Made by a program: the position numbers and the translations under genes. DNA of 64,000 nucleotides from Furfurilactobacillus milii (GTDB taxonomy: Bacteria; Bacillota; Bacilli; Lactobacillales; Lactobacillaceae): assembly GCF_021654115.1 (NCBI RefSeq), contig NZ_JAIWJF010000001.1:310001-374000 (forward strand). The letters are read 5' to 3'. Of the stretch, positions 7,849 through 17,574 are shown in pieces. The notes below the pieces were generated by a model. That model made no database searches. It was not told the origin of the DNA and was given only the letters and a program-made list of their open reading frames with translations. Every line of letters starts with the position of its first letter. Position 1 is the first letter of the stretch.

Positions 7849-9975
7849 ATGGCACAACAAAACTTTTCTAACGATCCATTTGGCAACAACATGGACGATA
7901 TTTTTAATCAATTAATGGGGAACATGAACGGCATTAACTCAGAATCACGTTATCTAGTCAATGGTCGCGAGATGACACCAGAAGAATTTGCGGAATACCG
8001 AAAGAATGGTCGTTTGACAGCGTCTGAACAAGGGCGTGGCAAACAGGCGGCTCAAAACGGAAAGAAGCAAGGTATTCTGGAAAAACTGGGTCGTAACTTA
8101 ACTCAGGAAGCTCGTGATGGCAAGCTGGATCCGGTTATTGGCCGGAATAAGGAAATTCAGGAAACGGCCGAAATTTTAAGCCGTCGGACTAAGAACAATC
8201 CAATTCTTGTCGGAGATGCTGGGGTTGGTAAAACGGCCGTCGTTGAAGGATTGGCACAAGCCATTGTGAATGGCGATGTGCCAGCGGCCATCAAGGATAA
8301 GCAGATTTGGTCAATTGATTTATCTTCATTAGAGGCGGGTACACAATATCGTGGTAGCTTCGAAGAAAATATTCAAAATCTGATCAAAGAAGTTAAAAAA
8401 GCTGGCAATGTAATCTTATTCTTCGACGAAATTCACCAGATTTTAGGCACTGGCTCAACTGGTGGCGAAGATGGCGGCAAAGGTATGGCCGACATCATCA
8501 AGCCAGCATTGAGCCGTGGCGAATTGACAGTTATTGGTGCAACAACGCAGGACGAATACAGAAATACCATCATGAAGAACGCAGCACTTGCTCGTCGATT
8601 CAACGATGTTACGGTTAATGCACCTAGTGCTGAAGATACCGTGGCGATTCTGAAGGGAATTCGCAAGTTGTATCAGGATCACCACAACGTTGACTTGCCT
8701 GACGATGTTCTGAAAGCCGCTGTTGATTACGCGGTTCAGTACATTCCGCAACGCTCATTGCCTGACAAGGCGATTGACTTACTGGACATGACAGCTGCAC
8801 ACTTGGCTGCACAACATCCAGTTACTGACAAAGTTAGTTTGGAAGCACAATTGAAGCAGGCTGAACAAGACAAACAGATTGCCGCTGATAAGGAAGACTT
8901 CGAAGCCGCTGGTAAGGCAAAAGCCAAAGTTGATGCGTTAACCAAACAGTTGAAAGATGGTGGCCACGAAGAACGCCCAGTCGCAACTGTTAATGATGTC
9001 GCCGCTGCTGTTGAGCGATTGACTGGGATTCCGGTTTCACAAATGGGCGCCAGCGATATTGAACGGTTGAAGACCATTAACAAACGCCTTAAGGGTAAGG
9101 TTATTGGTCAGGATGAAGCGGTTGATATGGTTGCTCGGGCAATCCGTCGTAACCGTGCCGGTTTTGATGAAGGCAACCGTCCAATTGGTAGCTTCTTATT
9201 TGTTGGTCCAACCGGTGTCGGGAAGACGGAATTAGCTAAACAACTCGCTCTCGACATGTTTGGCAACAAGAATGCGATTATCCGTTTGGATATGAGTGAA
9301 TACACGGATACCACCGCCGTTTCCAAACTAATTGGGACGACTGCCGGCTATGTTGGCTATGAAGACAACGCCAACACGTTGACGGAAAAAGTTCGTCGTA
9401 ACCCGTACTCCATCGTGTTACTTGATGAAATTGAAAAGGCCAACCCACAAGTGTTGACCCTGTTACTTCAAGTTATGGATGATGGGCGTTTGACGGATGG
9501 TCAAGGGAATGTGGTTGACTTCAAGAACACCATTATCATTGCGACGTCTAACGCCGGCTTTGGTAACGAAAGCTTGAGTACCGATGAGAATCAGAACAAG
9601 AGCTTGATGGACAAGTTGGCGCCGTACTTCCGTCCAGAATTTTTGAACCGGTTCAACGGAATCGTTGAATTCAGTCATTTAACTAAAGATGACTTAGGTC
9701 AAATTGTAGACTTGATGATCGATGACGTTAACGCGACATTGGCTAAGAAGCAAATTACCTTGAAGGTAACGGATGACGCCAAAGCTTGGTTAATCGACCA
9801 AGGTTACGATGAAGCAATGGGCGCACGTCCATTGCGTCGAGTTATCGAACAACAAATTCGTGACCGCGTCACTGACTTCTATTTGGATCACTTGGATGCC
9901 AAACATCTGGAAGCAGATTTGGTTGATGGGGAAATCAAGATCAAGGATTTGGACAAAGACAGCGTTACCGAATAG
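7849..9975 (+). CDS. clpL: ATP-dependent chaperone ClpL
   Basis: ClpL is a stress-induced HSP100 disaggregase found in lactobacilli, streptococci and staphylococci. The 708-residue protein lacks the Clp N-domain and begins with the Asn/Met/Gly-rich tail typical of ClpL. It has two AAA modules with Walker A GDAGVGKT and GPTGVGKT, Walker B FFDEIH and LLDEIEKA, a short middle domain (about residues 330-370) and the ClpB-type C-terminus. GAGGAGG precedes the ATG. Regulation by the upstream HTH protein instead of CtsR is suggested by the promoter. Confidence 0.94.
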   Translation: MAQQNFSNDPFGNNMDDIFNQLMGNMNGINSESRYLVNGREMTPEEFAEYRKNGRLTASEQGRGKQAAQNGKKQGILEKLGRNLTQEARDGKLDPVIGRNKEIQETAEILSRRTKNNPILVGDAGVGKTAVVEGLAQAIVNGDVPAAIKDKQIWSIDLSSLEAGTQYRGSFEENIQNLIKEVKKAGNVILFFDEIHQILGTGSTGGEDGGKGMADIIKPALSRGELTVIGATTQDEYRNTIMKNAALARRFNDVTVNAPSAEDTVAILKGIRKLYQDHHNVDLPDDVLKAAVDYAVQYIPQRSLPDKAIDLLDMTAAHLAAQHPVTDKVSLEAQLKQAEQDKQIAADKEDFEAAGKAKAKVDALTKQLKDGGHEERPVATVNDVAAAVERLTGIPVSQMGASDIERLKTINKRLKGKVIGQDEAVDMVARAIRRNRAGFDEGNRPIGSFLFVGPTGVGKTELAKQLALDMFGNKNAIIRLDMSEYTDTTAVSKLIGTTAGYVGYEDNANTLTEKVRRNPYSIVLLDEIEKANPQVLTLLLQVMDDGRLTDGQGNVVDFKNTIIIATSNAGFGNESLSTDENQNKSLMDKLAPYFRPEFLNRFNGIVEFSHLTKDDLGQIVDLMIDDVNATLAKKQITLKVTDDAKAWLIDQGYDEAMGARPLRRVIEQQIRDRVTDFYLDHLDAKHLEADLVDGEIKIKDLDKDSVTE

Positions 9976-9988
9976 TGTTTGACCGCAT

Positions 9989-10028
9989 AACAAAGGCCAG
10001 TATCTTATTAAGATGCTGGTCCTTTGTT
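9989..10028 (+). terminator. clpL terminator
   Basis: AACAAAGG...CCTTTGTT with an inner CAGTATCTT/AAGATGCTG stem, ending in a T-rich tract. It lies 14 bases after clpL. Confidence 0.8.
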
Positions 10029-10288
10029 GTACATATTTTGTACTTGATAAAAGTAAAGTTGGATATTTTAGGGTTCTTTTTATGGAATTAATTATGTTAA
10101 CAATAAGAATATTTCATCTTTGCCAAAAAGCTTTTTTACCGGAAACGTGCCATCAAAGGCGTTATGTTAATTTTTTTATGAAGTGAAATAATGTAAATTA
10201 CCATCTGACCTTTGCCAGCGTTGCACTATAAAATGAAACCTATGGAAACAAAGTAAATTAGTTGGATTGCATATGGAGTGATGAAAAA
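10029..10288. other. AT-rich intergenic region
   Basis: No gene, structured RNA or convincing operator was found. The region is markedly AT-rich and contains several possible -10 hexamers before the XRE-like gene. Confidence 0.4.
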
Positions 10289-11014
10289 ATGGAAAGTACA
10301 TTAGTTTCGATTATGAGTAGCAATGGCATTAGTATCAGTAGACTGGCAAAAGTATCCGGTCTCACTAGAAGAACAATCGCAAATTTTCAATATAGTAAAG
10401 TCGCTCCAAGGTTATCTACGAGTGTAGCAATCATGAAGGGTTTGAGCATTTTGCACGTGCCTGGAAAACAGATGTTTGATATGTGGACAAACGGGCTAAA
10501 TGAGTATCAAAAAACATCAGTATGTGAAAAAATATATGCTTTTTCACGTAGTAGACGGGAGAGACTGAATAATTTATTGCAAATGAACGGAGGAAGTCGG
10601 TTCGTCTTCTATCAAATCTATAGTTCAAACAGAAAAGTTAGCTTAGAATATAGAAACAATAACAACAGGAACATAGCTTTTGATGGAAACTTCATGGTTG
10701 AATGTGGAGTTCAAGGACTACAATTTAATGCTATAAATTTTGATTTTATGGTTAATTCATCGAAAGTGAAGCAATTCCAAGTTAAAGATAATATAAGCCG
10801 TGTAGTAAAAACACTCAAAGAATACTGTATGGAAATAGGTTTTAAACGAATGGAGTTCCATTTTCTCTGTCAAAACGCGCGTTATGAACCAGAAGCAATA
10901 TATGTGAAGGACAATGGCTTAGTGGAAGAAGAGTATGTCTGGTATGTTATTCAGAAAATGGGGTTTTTACCTGATTACAATAAAAGGATTTTATATTTAG
11001 ATATCGAAAATTAA
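10289..11014 (+). CDS. XRE-like regulator with unassigned C-terminal domain
   Basis: The 241-residue protein opens with a helix-turn-helix (ISISRLAKVSGLTRRTIANF, residues 13-32). The rest, about 180 residues rich in Asn, aromatic and basic residues, matches no family I recognise. ATG 10289 is preferred because GGAG lies ten bases upstream. A TTG at 10262 is possible. The gene is more AT-rich than its neighbours, which suggests recent acquisition. It sits 13 bases upstream of the DUF6176 gene. Confidence 0.55.
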   Translation: MESTLVSIMSSNGISISRLAKVSGLTRRTIANFQYSKVAPRLSTSVAIMKGLSILHVPGKQMFDMWTNGLNEYQKTSVCEKIYAFSRSRRERLNNLLQMNGGSRFVFYQIYSSNRKVSLEYRNNNNRNIAFDGNFMVECGVQGLQFNAINFDFMVNSSKVKQFQVKDNISRVVKTLKEYCMEIGFKRMEFHFLCQNARYEPEAIYVKDNGLVEEEYVWYVIQKMGFLPDYNKRILYLDIEN

Positions 11015-11027
11015 GGGAGAAATAACA

Positions 11028-11387
11028 ATGAAGACAGAACTGGAAGGTTTCAGGGTCAAGTCAGACAAACACGTAGAAGCTCAGGAATGGTTGAAGTTTC
11101 TAGCAGATAATCGGCAAGCGTTCTTGGCAACGTTACCCGCAGAAAAGATGTTAGTCGAATCAGTCTTTTCGACAATGATTGGCAATGATCTGTATTTGTG
11201 CTGGTATTCTATTCAGGGCGATAATCCAAGGCCGGTTGAGGATTCTGAGAGTGAGCTGGACAAACGGCACGTCGCATACTGGGAGGACTGTATTGATGAA
11301 AGTGTGCCGTCGCTGAAGTTTGATCATGTGGTGAACTATGTTCCGGATGAGTTGATGCAGAAAATGTCACGACTGTATGAGAATTAA
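11028..11387 (+). CDS. DUF6176 family protein
   Basis: The 119-residue protein has the conserved pattern of this uncharacterised family: FRVKSDK near the start, EKMLVESVF, LYLCWYSIQG, and a C-terminal HVAYWEDCIDES. It is probably a small ferredoxin-like alpha/beta fold. Function unknown. The ribosome site AAGGGAG is clear. Its TAA overlaps the convergent MarR gene's stop in the shared sequence TTAA. Confidence 0.75.
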   Translation: MKTELEGFRVKSDKHVEAQEWLKFLADNRQAFLATLPAEKMLVESVFSTMIGNDLYLCWYSIQGDNPRPVEDSESELDKRHVAYWEDCIDESVPSLKFDHVVNYVPDELMQKMSRLYEN

Positions 11388-11881
11388 AGTTTGATTGTTG
11401 CTAGTGCGTGCATGACGTCCACGGCATTTTGCATTTGCGTGTCATCGAAGGGTGCCAGCGCGTTAGCGTAAAGGTCACGCTCCGTTTGGTGCATGTCGGC
11501 GTGTAGTTTAGCAATCAGTTGACCAAGGTCGGTTACGTAAACGTAAACGGCCTTTTTATTATCCGCTTGGTGAAAACGCGTCAATAGTTCTGCTGACGCC
11601 AGCTTTTTAACGTAGCGTGAAAGCATTCCTTGTGAGAAGGGAACTTTGCCGACCAAATCTTGATAAGCCAGTGTTCGTTCAGGTGCTTCTGTCACAAAAC
11701 TGAGAATTTGCATTTCCGAGTGTGTCATCTGCATTTTACGAAGTTTAGTGGCAACTTGATCAGTCAGTTGATCTTGAAAATGATCAATGGATGTTTGCCA
11801 GAAGGCTTTTTTAAAGTCTTCATGAACATCATTTAAATCGTGGATAGATTGGTATATTTGCTGCATTTGCGAGTTAGTCAT
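11384..11881 (-). CDS. MarR family transcriptional regulator
   Basis: The 165-residue protein has the winged helix of MarR (MTHSEMQILSFV, then YQDLVGKVPFSQGMLSRYVKKLASAELL, and the wing RFHQADNKKAVYVYVTDLG). It is divergent from a quinone-oxidoreductase-type gene, with two near-identical palindromes between them, so it most likely represses both. The start at 11881 follows AGGAGA. A longer frame to 11932 would run through the operator. Confidence 0.88.
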   Translation of the reverse strand: MTNSQMQQIYQSIHDLNDVHEDFKKAFWQTSIDHFQDQLTDQVATKLRKMQMTHSEMQILSFVTEAPERTLAYQDLVGKVPFSQGMLSRYVKKLASAELLTRFHQADNKKAVYVYVTDLGQLIAKLHADMHQTERDLYANALAPFDDTQMQNAVDVMHALATIKL

Positions 11882-11900
11882 GCGATGTCTCCTAAAATAA

Positions 11901-11964
11901 ATTACCGGTAATCTATTGTATTTTAATATCAAATGGTTATACTCAATTATAAATTACTGGTAAT
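11901..11964. promoter_or_regulatory. Two MarR operators around a divergent promoter
   Basis: ATTACCGGTAAT (11901-11912, perfect palindrome) and ATTACTGGTAAT (11953-11964, one mismatch) flank the plus-strand promoter TTGTAT-16-TATACT (11916-11943). The first lies just upstream of the -35 box, the second about ten bases past the -10. This layout suits cooperative repression. Confidence 0.75.
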
Positions 11965-11993
11965 CAATAATCAAAAAGAAAGTTGGCAATAAT

Positions 11994-12944
11994 ATGAAAG
12001 CAGCAGTTGTAAATGATTTTAAAGAGGCACCAAAAGTTAGCGTAATCGAAACGCCGAAGCCGGCCGCAAACGAACAGACGGTCCATGTTCTCGCCGCCGC
12101 GGTGTATCCCCGTGTACGTTCACAAGCAAATGGCACGCATTACACAAGCACCGGCGAATTACCGTTTGTACCAGGACTAGATGGTGTTGGGCAAACGGAG
12201 ACAGGTCAGACGGGATACTTTATCGCGTCAAACGCCAAATATGGCGCACTGGCCGAGCAAACAGTGATTAATCACCACCGTTTTATTCCCTTAGGTAATG
12301 ATATTGATGCAGCAAGAGTTGCAGCGGGGATGAATCCAGCAATGTCAGCTTGGATGTCAATTAAGGTTCGCGTGGGGGATTTGACGGGCAAAAAAGTCAT
12401 GATTTTAGGCGCAACCGGAGCAGCTGGGCAGATGGCCGTTCAAATTAGTCGTTATCTCGGCGCAAGCGAAGTTATTGGTGTGGGTCGTAATCAAAAAAAA
12501 CTTGCAGCATTATCTGAACTAGGCGCAACACAGACGATTTCACTTCGAGATGATCAGGAATCATTAAGAGCGGCGTTTACAGCAGCTGCCGATATAGATG
12601 TTGTGTTGGATTACTTATGGGGCACCGTCGCGTCCACGGCGATGAAGGTGATGTTGCCTGCACGCCATAACCACAGTCAGCAATTGCTATGGATTGAAAT
12701 TGGCAGTATGAGTGGCGCCGATATGGTGCTCCCAAGCGCAGCCTTGAGATCTGTAAACTTAAATTTAGTTGGTAGTGGTCAGGGCAGTATTAATGCTAGA
12801 CAATATTTAGCCGAACTACCCGAATTGGCGCGGTTAATCAGCGCTGGTCAATTCAAGATTGCCTCGACAACGATGCCATTAACAGAGTTAAATGAAACCA
12901 ATTGGAATGATGCCACAAAACGTGTTGTTTATACGATGGATTAG
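11994..12944 (+). CDS. Quinone oxidoreductase / zinc-free MDR family dehydrogenase
   Basis: This 316-residue medium-chain reductase has a GroES-like N-terminal half and a Rossmann nucleotide-binding motif GATGAAGQMAVQI near residue 140. It lacks the catalytic zinc ligands (no GHE motif), as in NADPH:quinone or enone reductases. Under MarR control it probably detoxifies an electrophile or quinone. The ribosome site (AGAAAG) is weak. Confidence 0.85.
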   Translation: MKAAVVNDFKEAPKVSVIETPKPAANEQTVHVLAAAVYPRVRSQANGTHYTSTGELPFVPGLDGVGQTETGQTGYFIASNAKYGALAEQTVINHHRFIPLGNDIDAARVAAGMNPAMSAWMSIKVRVGDLTGKKVMILGATGAAGQMAVQISRYLGASEVIGVGRNQKKLAALSELGATQTISLRDDQESLRAAFTAAADIDVVLDYLWGTVASTAMKVMLPARHNHSQQLLWIEIGSMSGADMVLPSAALRSVNLNLVGSGQGSINARQYLAELPELARLISAGQFKIASTTMPLTELNETNWNDATKRVVYTMD

Positions 12945-13079
12945 TTATTTGAATGAATACAGGACCGCACTTTTTTTGATATTCACTTCATTCAGCAAGC
13001 TTGTTGTATTAGTCGAGGTTTTTGTGGACAAGGGTAAAGAAGTCGACGGGTAAAATCGGTATCCAGCGAATGTAGTGTA

Positions 13080-13247
13080 GTCAGGCAGAAACAGAGTTTC
13101 GTGAAGGTAATACTTATATGGTATGGTCTTGACCATTTAGTATTACAGGACGAGCTTGAAGACGGTGGTTTTGCGGCTTCAAGTCGAGGGCGAAGACCGT
13201 GTACTTCGGGCTGAGACCGGTCCCACGGAACGGCGTTTCAGCCTGAC
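13080..13247 (-). repeat. Dispersed structured element, copy B13
   Basis: The element is 168 nt with terminal arms GTCAGGCAGAAAC (13080-13092) and GTTTCAGCCTGAC (13235-13247), 12 of 13 paired. Read on the minus strand it carries the family box GGGACCGG, then hairpin ACTTGAAG/CTTCAAG, linker CGTCC, hairpin TAATACT/AGTATTA, and CACG before the closing arm. It lies between the quinone-oxidoreductase and SDR genes and belongs with the copies at 30201, 34719, 35022, 48826 and 63386. Confidence 0.8.
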
Positions 13248-13362
13248 GAAACGACAGTTTAATTCGTTTGCAAAACACTTATCTGAAGAATAGACGAAGA
13301 GAATGTCACATCAACGTTGGTGTGGCTTTTTTTTATCGCACAAAGTTGGTATCACCACTTAA

Positions 13363-13422
13363 TTGACACACTGAAGGTAAAAAGCTATATTGACCTTTGT
13401 AAAGCCAGGTTAAACGTTTACC
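13363..13422 (+). promoter_or_regulatory. Promoter and LacI-type operator of the sugar-acid operon
   Basis: TTGACA (13363-13368) and TATATT (13386-13391) with a 17-base spacer form a near-consensus promoter. GGTTAAACGTTTACC (13408-13422), a LacI-family palindrome with central CG, lies just past the expected start. The LacI protein at 15181, the third gene, is the likely ligand. Confidence 0.75.
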
Positions 13423-13440
13423 CAAAAAGGAGATTTCCTC

Positions 13441-14214
13441 ATGAAAACTTTTGATAGTAGCTGGTTTCGACTCGATGATAAGGTGGCAATCGTAACTGGC
13501 GGCGCTTCTGGACTTGGTGCGTTTTACACACAGGCGTTACTCAAGTCTGGTGCCAAAGTACTGGTTGTCAGCCGTTCACAGAAGGGTTGGTCAGAACTTA
13601 AAACATTTGCTACCGACAATCAGGCGGATGTTGCGTTTATTCAGTGCGATATTACGGCGACTGATGCGCCGCAACGAATCATGGCCGCTGTTCAATCAAC
13701 GTTTGGACAACTCGATATTTTGATTAATAATGCTGGTCTACAGCGACGTGCTACCTGGGACAAATTTACGGACGAAGACTGGCGTGCCGTGATTGATGTG
13801 AATTTAAACGCGCTCTATTACTTGTCACACGCGGCAGCTAAACAGATGGCACCGCAACATCATGGCAAGATTATTAACGTCGCGTCTATGCAATCATTCA
13901 GGGCAGGTAAGTTTATTTTTCCATATACCGCTAGCAAGCACGGTGTTGTTGGTTTGACCAAGGCATATGCCGATGCTCTCGCGCCCGACAACATCCAAGT
14001 TAATGCCATCGCGCCTGGCTATATCGATACACCCATGACGAAGGCGTTGCAGAATGATTCAGAACGGAATGCAGAAATCTTAGCGCACATTCCGGCAGGT
14101 CACTGGGCGGATCCGCGGGAGCTGATGGGCGCCATCGTATTTCTCGCCAGTGAAGCGTCTAACTACATTACTGGTGCGACGATTCCAGTCGATGGTGGGT
14201 ATCTCTTACGATAG
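13441..14214 (+). CDS. SDR oxidoreductase, gluconate 5-dehydrogenase / KduD type
   Basis: The 257-residue classical short-chain dehydrogenase has the cofactor motif TGGASGLG (about residues 20-27), NNAG, catalytic Ser in NVASMQSF, the YxxxK pair in YTASKHG, and the PGYIDTPMT loop. The N-terminus resembles ketogluconate reductases and 2-deoxy-gluconate dehydrogenases. The neighbours, a 2-hydroxyacid dehydrogenase and a LacI repressor, support a role in ketogluconate or related sugar-acid use. AAGGAG precedes the ATG. Confidence 0.85.
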   Translation: MKTFDSSWFRLDDKVAIVTGGASGLGAFYTQALLKSGAKVLVVSRSQKGWSELKTFATDNQADVAFIQCDITATDAPQRIMAAVQSTFGQLDILINNAGLQRRATWDKFTDEDWRAVIDVNLNALYYLSHAAAKQMAPQHHGKIINVASMQSFRAGKFIFPYTASKHGVVGLTKAYADALAPDNIQVNAIAPGYIDTPMTKALQNDSERNAEILAHIPAGHWADPRELMGAIVFLASEASNYITGATIPVDGGYLLR

Positions 14215-14227
14215 AAAGGAAGACTTT

Positions 14228-15169
14228 ATGGCAAAACGAGTTGTTGTACCGGAAAATTGGCAGCAGTCCGGCAAGGATTATTTAACTGAACATGGCATGA
14301 CCCTCATTGAGGTACCAAACGAACATGCGGACACGTTGCGTCAACTGGGTGATCAGGTTGATGGTATCGTTTATATGCTTGACCCATTTACAGAGGACTT
14401 ATATCAGGCATTACCGAACCTCAAGGTGATCGCTAGACATGGCGTTGGTTACGATAACATTGATCCGCAGGTAGCCGCAAAACAGGGCGTATATGTCACC
14501 ATTACGCCACAGGCGAATGCATCGACGGTGGCTGAAACAACCTTGGCAGATATTTTGGCCCTATCGAAGAATCTGTTTCAGGATTCTCAACACATGCGTC
14601 AGGGTGATTCTAATTATCCGCAAACGCACCGTGGCTTTGACCTAGAAGGCAAAACACTTGGTATTTTCGGCTTTGGCAGAATCGGTCAGCTCGTGGCACA
14701 GAAGGCCAGCGCCTTAGGAATGACGATTTTATACACGAATCCGCATCCACGTGAAACAACGTTTGCTAAGCAAGTGACCTTTGATGAACTATTGCAACAA
14801 TCCGATATTGTGACTTTACATGCAGCGGTGACACCGGATACGCGAAAAATTATGAATCAGCAAGCATTTGCAAAGATGAAACCTGGCGCGTCCTTAATCA
14901 ATTTAGGCCGAGGTGCGCTGGTTGATGAATCAGCGTTAATCGATGCCTTAAATTCCAAACGGTTACGTGCGGCTGCTCTCGACGTTTTTGACGAGGAACC
15001 ATTGCCGTTAGATAGCCCACTGTACCAATTTGATAATATCCTTCTGACGCCACACATCGCTTCAAACACAACGGAGTCGATGAATCGAATGGCGATTGGT
15101 GCTGCAAGTGAAGTGGTCCGTGTATTGAGCGGTGAACAGCCACAATGGGCGGTCAATAAGGTACAGTAA
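14228..15169 (+). CDS. D-isomer 2-hydroxyacid dehydrogenase (2-ketogluconate reductase-like)
   Basis: The 313-residue NAD(P)-dependent enzyme has the Rossmann motif GFGRIGQLVAQKA, the substrate-binding NLGRGALVDE block with catalytic Arg, Glu in FDEEP, and His in TPHIAS. The family includes phosphoglycerate, glyoxylate and 2-ketogluconate reductases. The operon context favours a sugar-acid substrate. ATG 14228 has AAGGA upstream. The longer frame overlaps the SDR gene. Confidence 0.85.
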   Translation: MAKRVVVPENWQQSGKDYLTEHGMTLIEVPNEHADTLRQLGDQVDGIVYMLDPFTEDLYQALPNLKVIARHGVGYDNIDPQVAAKQGVYVTITPQANASTVAETTLADILALSKNLFQDSQHMRQGDSNYPQTHRGFDLEGKTLGIFGFGRIGQLVAQKASALGMTILYTNPHPRETTFAKQVTFDELLQQSDIVTLHAAVTPDTRKIMNQQAFAKMKPGASLINLGRGALVDESALIDALNSKRLRAAALDVFDEEPLPLDSPLYQFDNILLTPHIASNTTESMNRMAIGAASEVVRVLSGEQPQWAVNKVQ

Positions 15170-15180
15170 GGAGTATTCAA

Positions 15181-16206
15181 ATGACCAAAAAACCACTTAC
15201 AATCAATGACATTGCTGCGCAAGCCAGCGTTTCAAATGCCACAGTATCACGCTATCTGAACGGTCATTACGAAAAAATGTCGGCGGTCACACGGACACGC
15301 ATTCAGCAGGTCATCGACACAACCGGCTTTCATTTGAATCGGCAAGCTCAGTCGCTCAAACGTCGCTCCAGTCGTCTGATTGGGATGGTCGTCGCCGATG
15401 TTGAAAATCTATTTTCGTCACTCTTATTTAAGGGTGTGGATCAAATTTTAGCGGCGGCAGGTTATCAAATCGTTTTGATGAATGCCGATAATGACCTTAA
15501 AGTTGAACGTCAACAGTTACAACGTTTGCTAGAACTGCAAGTTGATGGCATTATTTTGCAGCCCGTTAGCGCGACAGCGGCCAACTATGCATTCTTAAAA
15601 CAAACGCAGCCGGTGGTTGATATTGTTGATCGCCAGTTAAGAGGTACAAACTGGCCTCAAGTCACAACGGATAATTATCGTTACTCAGCTCAGTTGACGA
15701 AGACAGTTGCCAGACGCGGCTACAATCAACTGGTTGTTGTGACGCCGCCGTTGGGCGATAACACCGCGCGTGATGACCGCTATCGGGCAGTTACTGACCT
15801 TTGTGAGGAAAAGAAGTTTAGTCAACCGCTGCAGACATTAACTGTTCAGCCGGATGCCTCAAATGCGAAGCTGTATCAGCAACTTAATGCGATACTGAAA
15901 AAACGTCTTGGTCACACGGCGCTTTATGTACTTCAGGGTCACTTGCTACTCCAAGTGATGACGGTGTTGGCCGAGAACCAGATCAAAATTCCAGAGCAAA
16001 TTGGATTGGTGGCTTATGATGACTGGTCATTATCACAATTGATGCAACCTGGCATTACCACGATTCAGCAACAGCCACGAGCCATGGGCCAGCAGGTTGC
16101 GACAAACGTCCTCCGTCAACTAGCCGGTCAGTCCGTTGAACCACTCACAATGGTCGAAAGTGCACTTCATGAACGCGATTCTCTAGGCACGTTTGCCCAA
16201 AAATGA
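15181..16206 (+). CDS. LacI family transcriptional regulator of the sugar-acid operon
   Basis: The 341-residue regulator has an N-terminal helix-turn-helix (TINDIAAQASVSNATVSRYLNG), a hinge helix near residue 50, and a periplasmic-binding-like effector domain ending in MQPGITTIQQ. It closes the three-gene operon 11 bases after the dehydrogenase and likely autorepresses through the palindrome at 13408. AAGGAG precedes the ATG. Confidence 0.92.
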   Translation: MTKKPLTINDIAAQASVSNATVSRYLNGHYEKMSAVTRTRIQQVIDTTGFHLNRQAQSLKRRSSRLIGMVVADVENLFSSLLFKGVDQILAAAGYQIVLMNADNDLKVERQQLQRLLELQVDGIILQPVSATAANYAFLKQTQPVVDIVDRQLRGTNWPQVTTDNYRYSAQLTKTVARRGYNQLVVVTPPLGDNTARDDRYRAVTDLCEEKKFSQPLQTLTVQPDASNAKLYQQLNAILKKRLGHTALYVLQGHLLLQVMTVLAENQIKIPEQIGLVAYDDWSLSQLMQPGITTIQQQPRAMGQQVATNVLRQLAGQSVEPLTMVESALHERDSLGTFAQK

Positions 16207-16302
16207 CCACTCACGCAGTAAAATTGACCGCTCATTCAAATACTATTTCATTTATGATCGTTTCGACGTTTAATTAGTCTTGTTCATAAGGGAGGGATGT
16301 CC

Positions 16303-16706
16303 ATTGAAAGTTCACGTTGAAATTGATCCGGGCTGTCAAGAACCGGAAGTCGTTATTCGCGCGGCAAACGTAAATGATGAAGTTAAACAACTTGAACAAC
16401 GTTTAGTGGGCATCCACACGAGTGAAAACACCCTTGCTTGTTTTCAAGGGAACACGCAATACTTCGTTTCGCTGGATGACATTTTGTTTATTGAAACGGC
16501 TGTATGAACTAGTCGATGAATTACCTGGATTTTTCCTACAGGTTTCTAAATCAACCATCATCAATTTGCACTATGTCAGCGCGCTAAACAAATCACTATC
16601 TAGTTGTCTGGTTTCGTTTGCCGGGAGCCACAAAAAAGTTTATGCGTCACGTCGTTACACAAAACAACTACAGGAACGATTAAATGAAATGAGGTCTTTG
16701 TCATGA
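16303..16706 (+). pseudogene. LytTR-domain regulator, broken by internal deletion/frameshift
   Basis: A TTG start after GGGAGGG opens a frame (KVHVEID...) that reaches FIETAV and stops at 16507. The LytTR C-terminus continues in another frame from about 16499 (RLYELVDELP...QVSKSTIINLHYV...ASRRYTKQL) to 16706. Between the halves, the usual stretch of about 20 residues linking FIET to RLYEL is absent, so a short deletion shifted the frame. DNA binding is probably lost. The downstream LiaF-like gene overlaps the end. Confidence 0.8.
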
Positions 16707-17464
16707 TGAGTACGAGAGTGAAGTGGGGTCGCTGGTTCTGGGGATTATTCTTTTTAATCAGTGCAGGTTTATTATTGGCAGTTAAGATGGGCTGGTTAAC
16801 CTACCAGTTCGGGGCATGGACAATCGTCGGCACGTTGGTATTGGCGGTGCTGGCAATTAAAAGTATCGCTTATTTCAGCGTTAGCGGTGTCATTTTCAGT
16901 TTAGCGTTTATGAGTATGCTGTACGCAAAACCGCTGGGTATTACTGGATTAGTGCCGTGGACCATTCTTGGCGTCGCATTGTTACTCAGCATTGGCTTAT
17001 CACTTGTGCTACAACCGTTGCGTCACCGTTTCTATCGGCATCACGCTTACTTTATGGCAAACCGTTGGGCCAGTCATCATGGCCGGACGTTTCAGGGCAC
17101 AACATCAACGGAAACGGATCATGAATCATCTGTCAATGTAAACGTACGCTTGGGCAATGCTGTTCGTTACGTGCAGTCTGAGGATTTTAAGCAGGCTAAT
17201 ATCAATGTGACGATGGGTGAAGCGAAGGTTTACTTCGATAAGGCTCAGATCAATGGTGACCAAGCGACAATTTTTTTAAACGGTAATATGGGTGAAGTAG
17301 ATCTTTACGTGCCGCGGGACTGGAATGTGGATATTGAAATGGACGCCACAATGATCGACATTAACGAAAAAGGTGTGAAGCCGACTAAAACGGGTCCGGA
17401 CGTCTTGATTACGGGTGCGTTTAAAATGGGTGACATTGATATTATCTATACAGATGTGCAGTAG
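16703..17464 (+). CDS. LiaF-like membrane protein
   Basis: The 253-residue protein has four hydrophobic segments within the first 110 residues. A soluble beta-rich C-terminal domain follows (VNVRLGNAVRYV, VTMGEAKVYFDKA, GNMGEVDLYVPRDW, GAFKMGDIDIIY), like the cell-wall-stress LiaF/DUF2154 fold. Such proteins are often paired with LytTR or LiaSR regulators, and the partner here is the broken gene directly upstream. Start is ATG 16703 or 16706. Confidence 0.8.
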   Translation: MMSTRVKWGRWFWGLFFLISAGLLLAVKMGWLTYQFGAWTIVGTLVLAVLAIKSIAYFSVSGVIFSLAFMSMLYAKPLGITGLVPWTILGVALLLSIGLSLVLQPLRHRFYRHHAYFMANRWASHHGRTFQGTTSTETDHESSVNVNVRLGNAVRYVQSEDFKQANINVTMGEAKVYFDKAQINGDQATIFLNGNMGEVDLYVPRDWNVDIEMDATMIDINEKGVKPTKTGPDVLITGAFKMGDIDIIYTDVQ

Positions 17465-17533
17465 CCACCATCGAATCAATGGGAAAAGTGCGGAGATGTG
17501 ACACAAGTCCGGTTTGAGAACGAGCATTAACGT

Positions 17534-17574
17534 AAAACTGACCTATTCCCGAATTTGGGGAATGGGTCAGTTTT
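17534..17574 (+). terminator. Terminator after the LiaF-like gene
   Basis: AAAACTGACC...GGTCAGTTTT encloses an ATTCCC/GGAAT stem and is followed by T-rich sequence. Confidence 0.85.
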
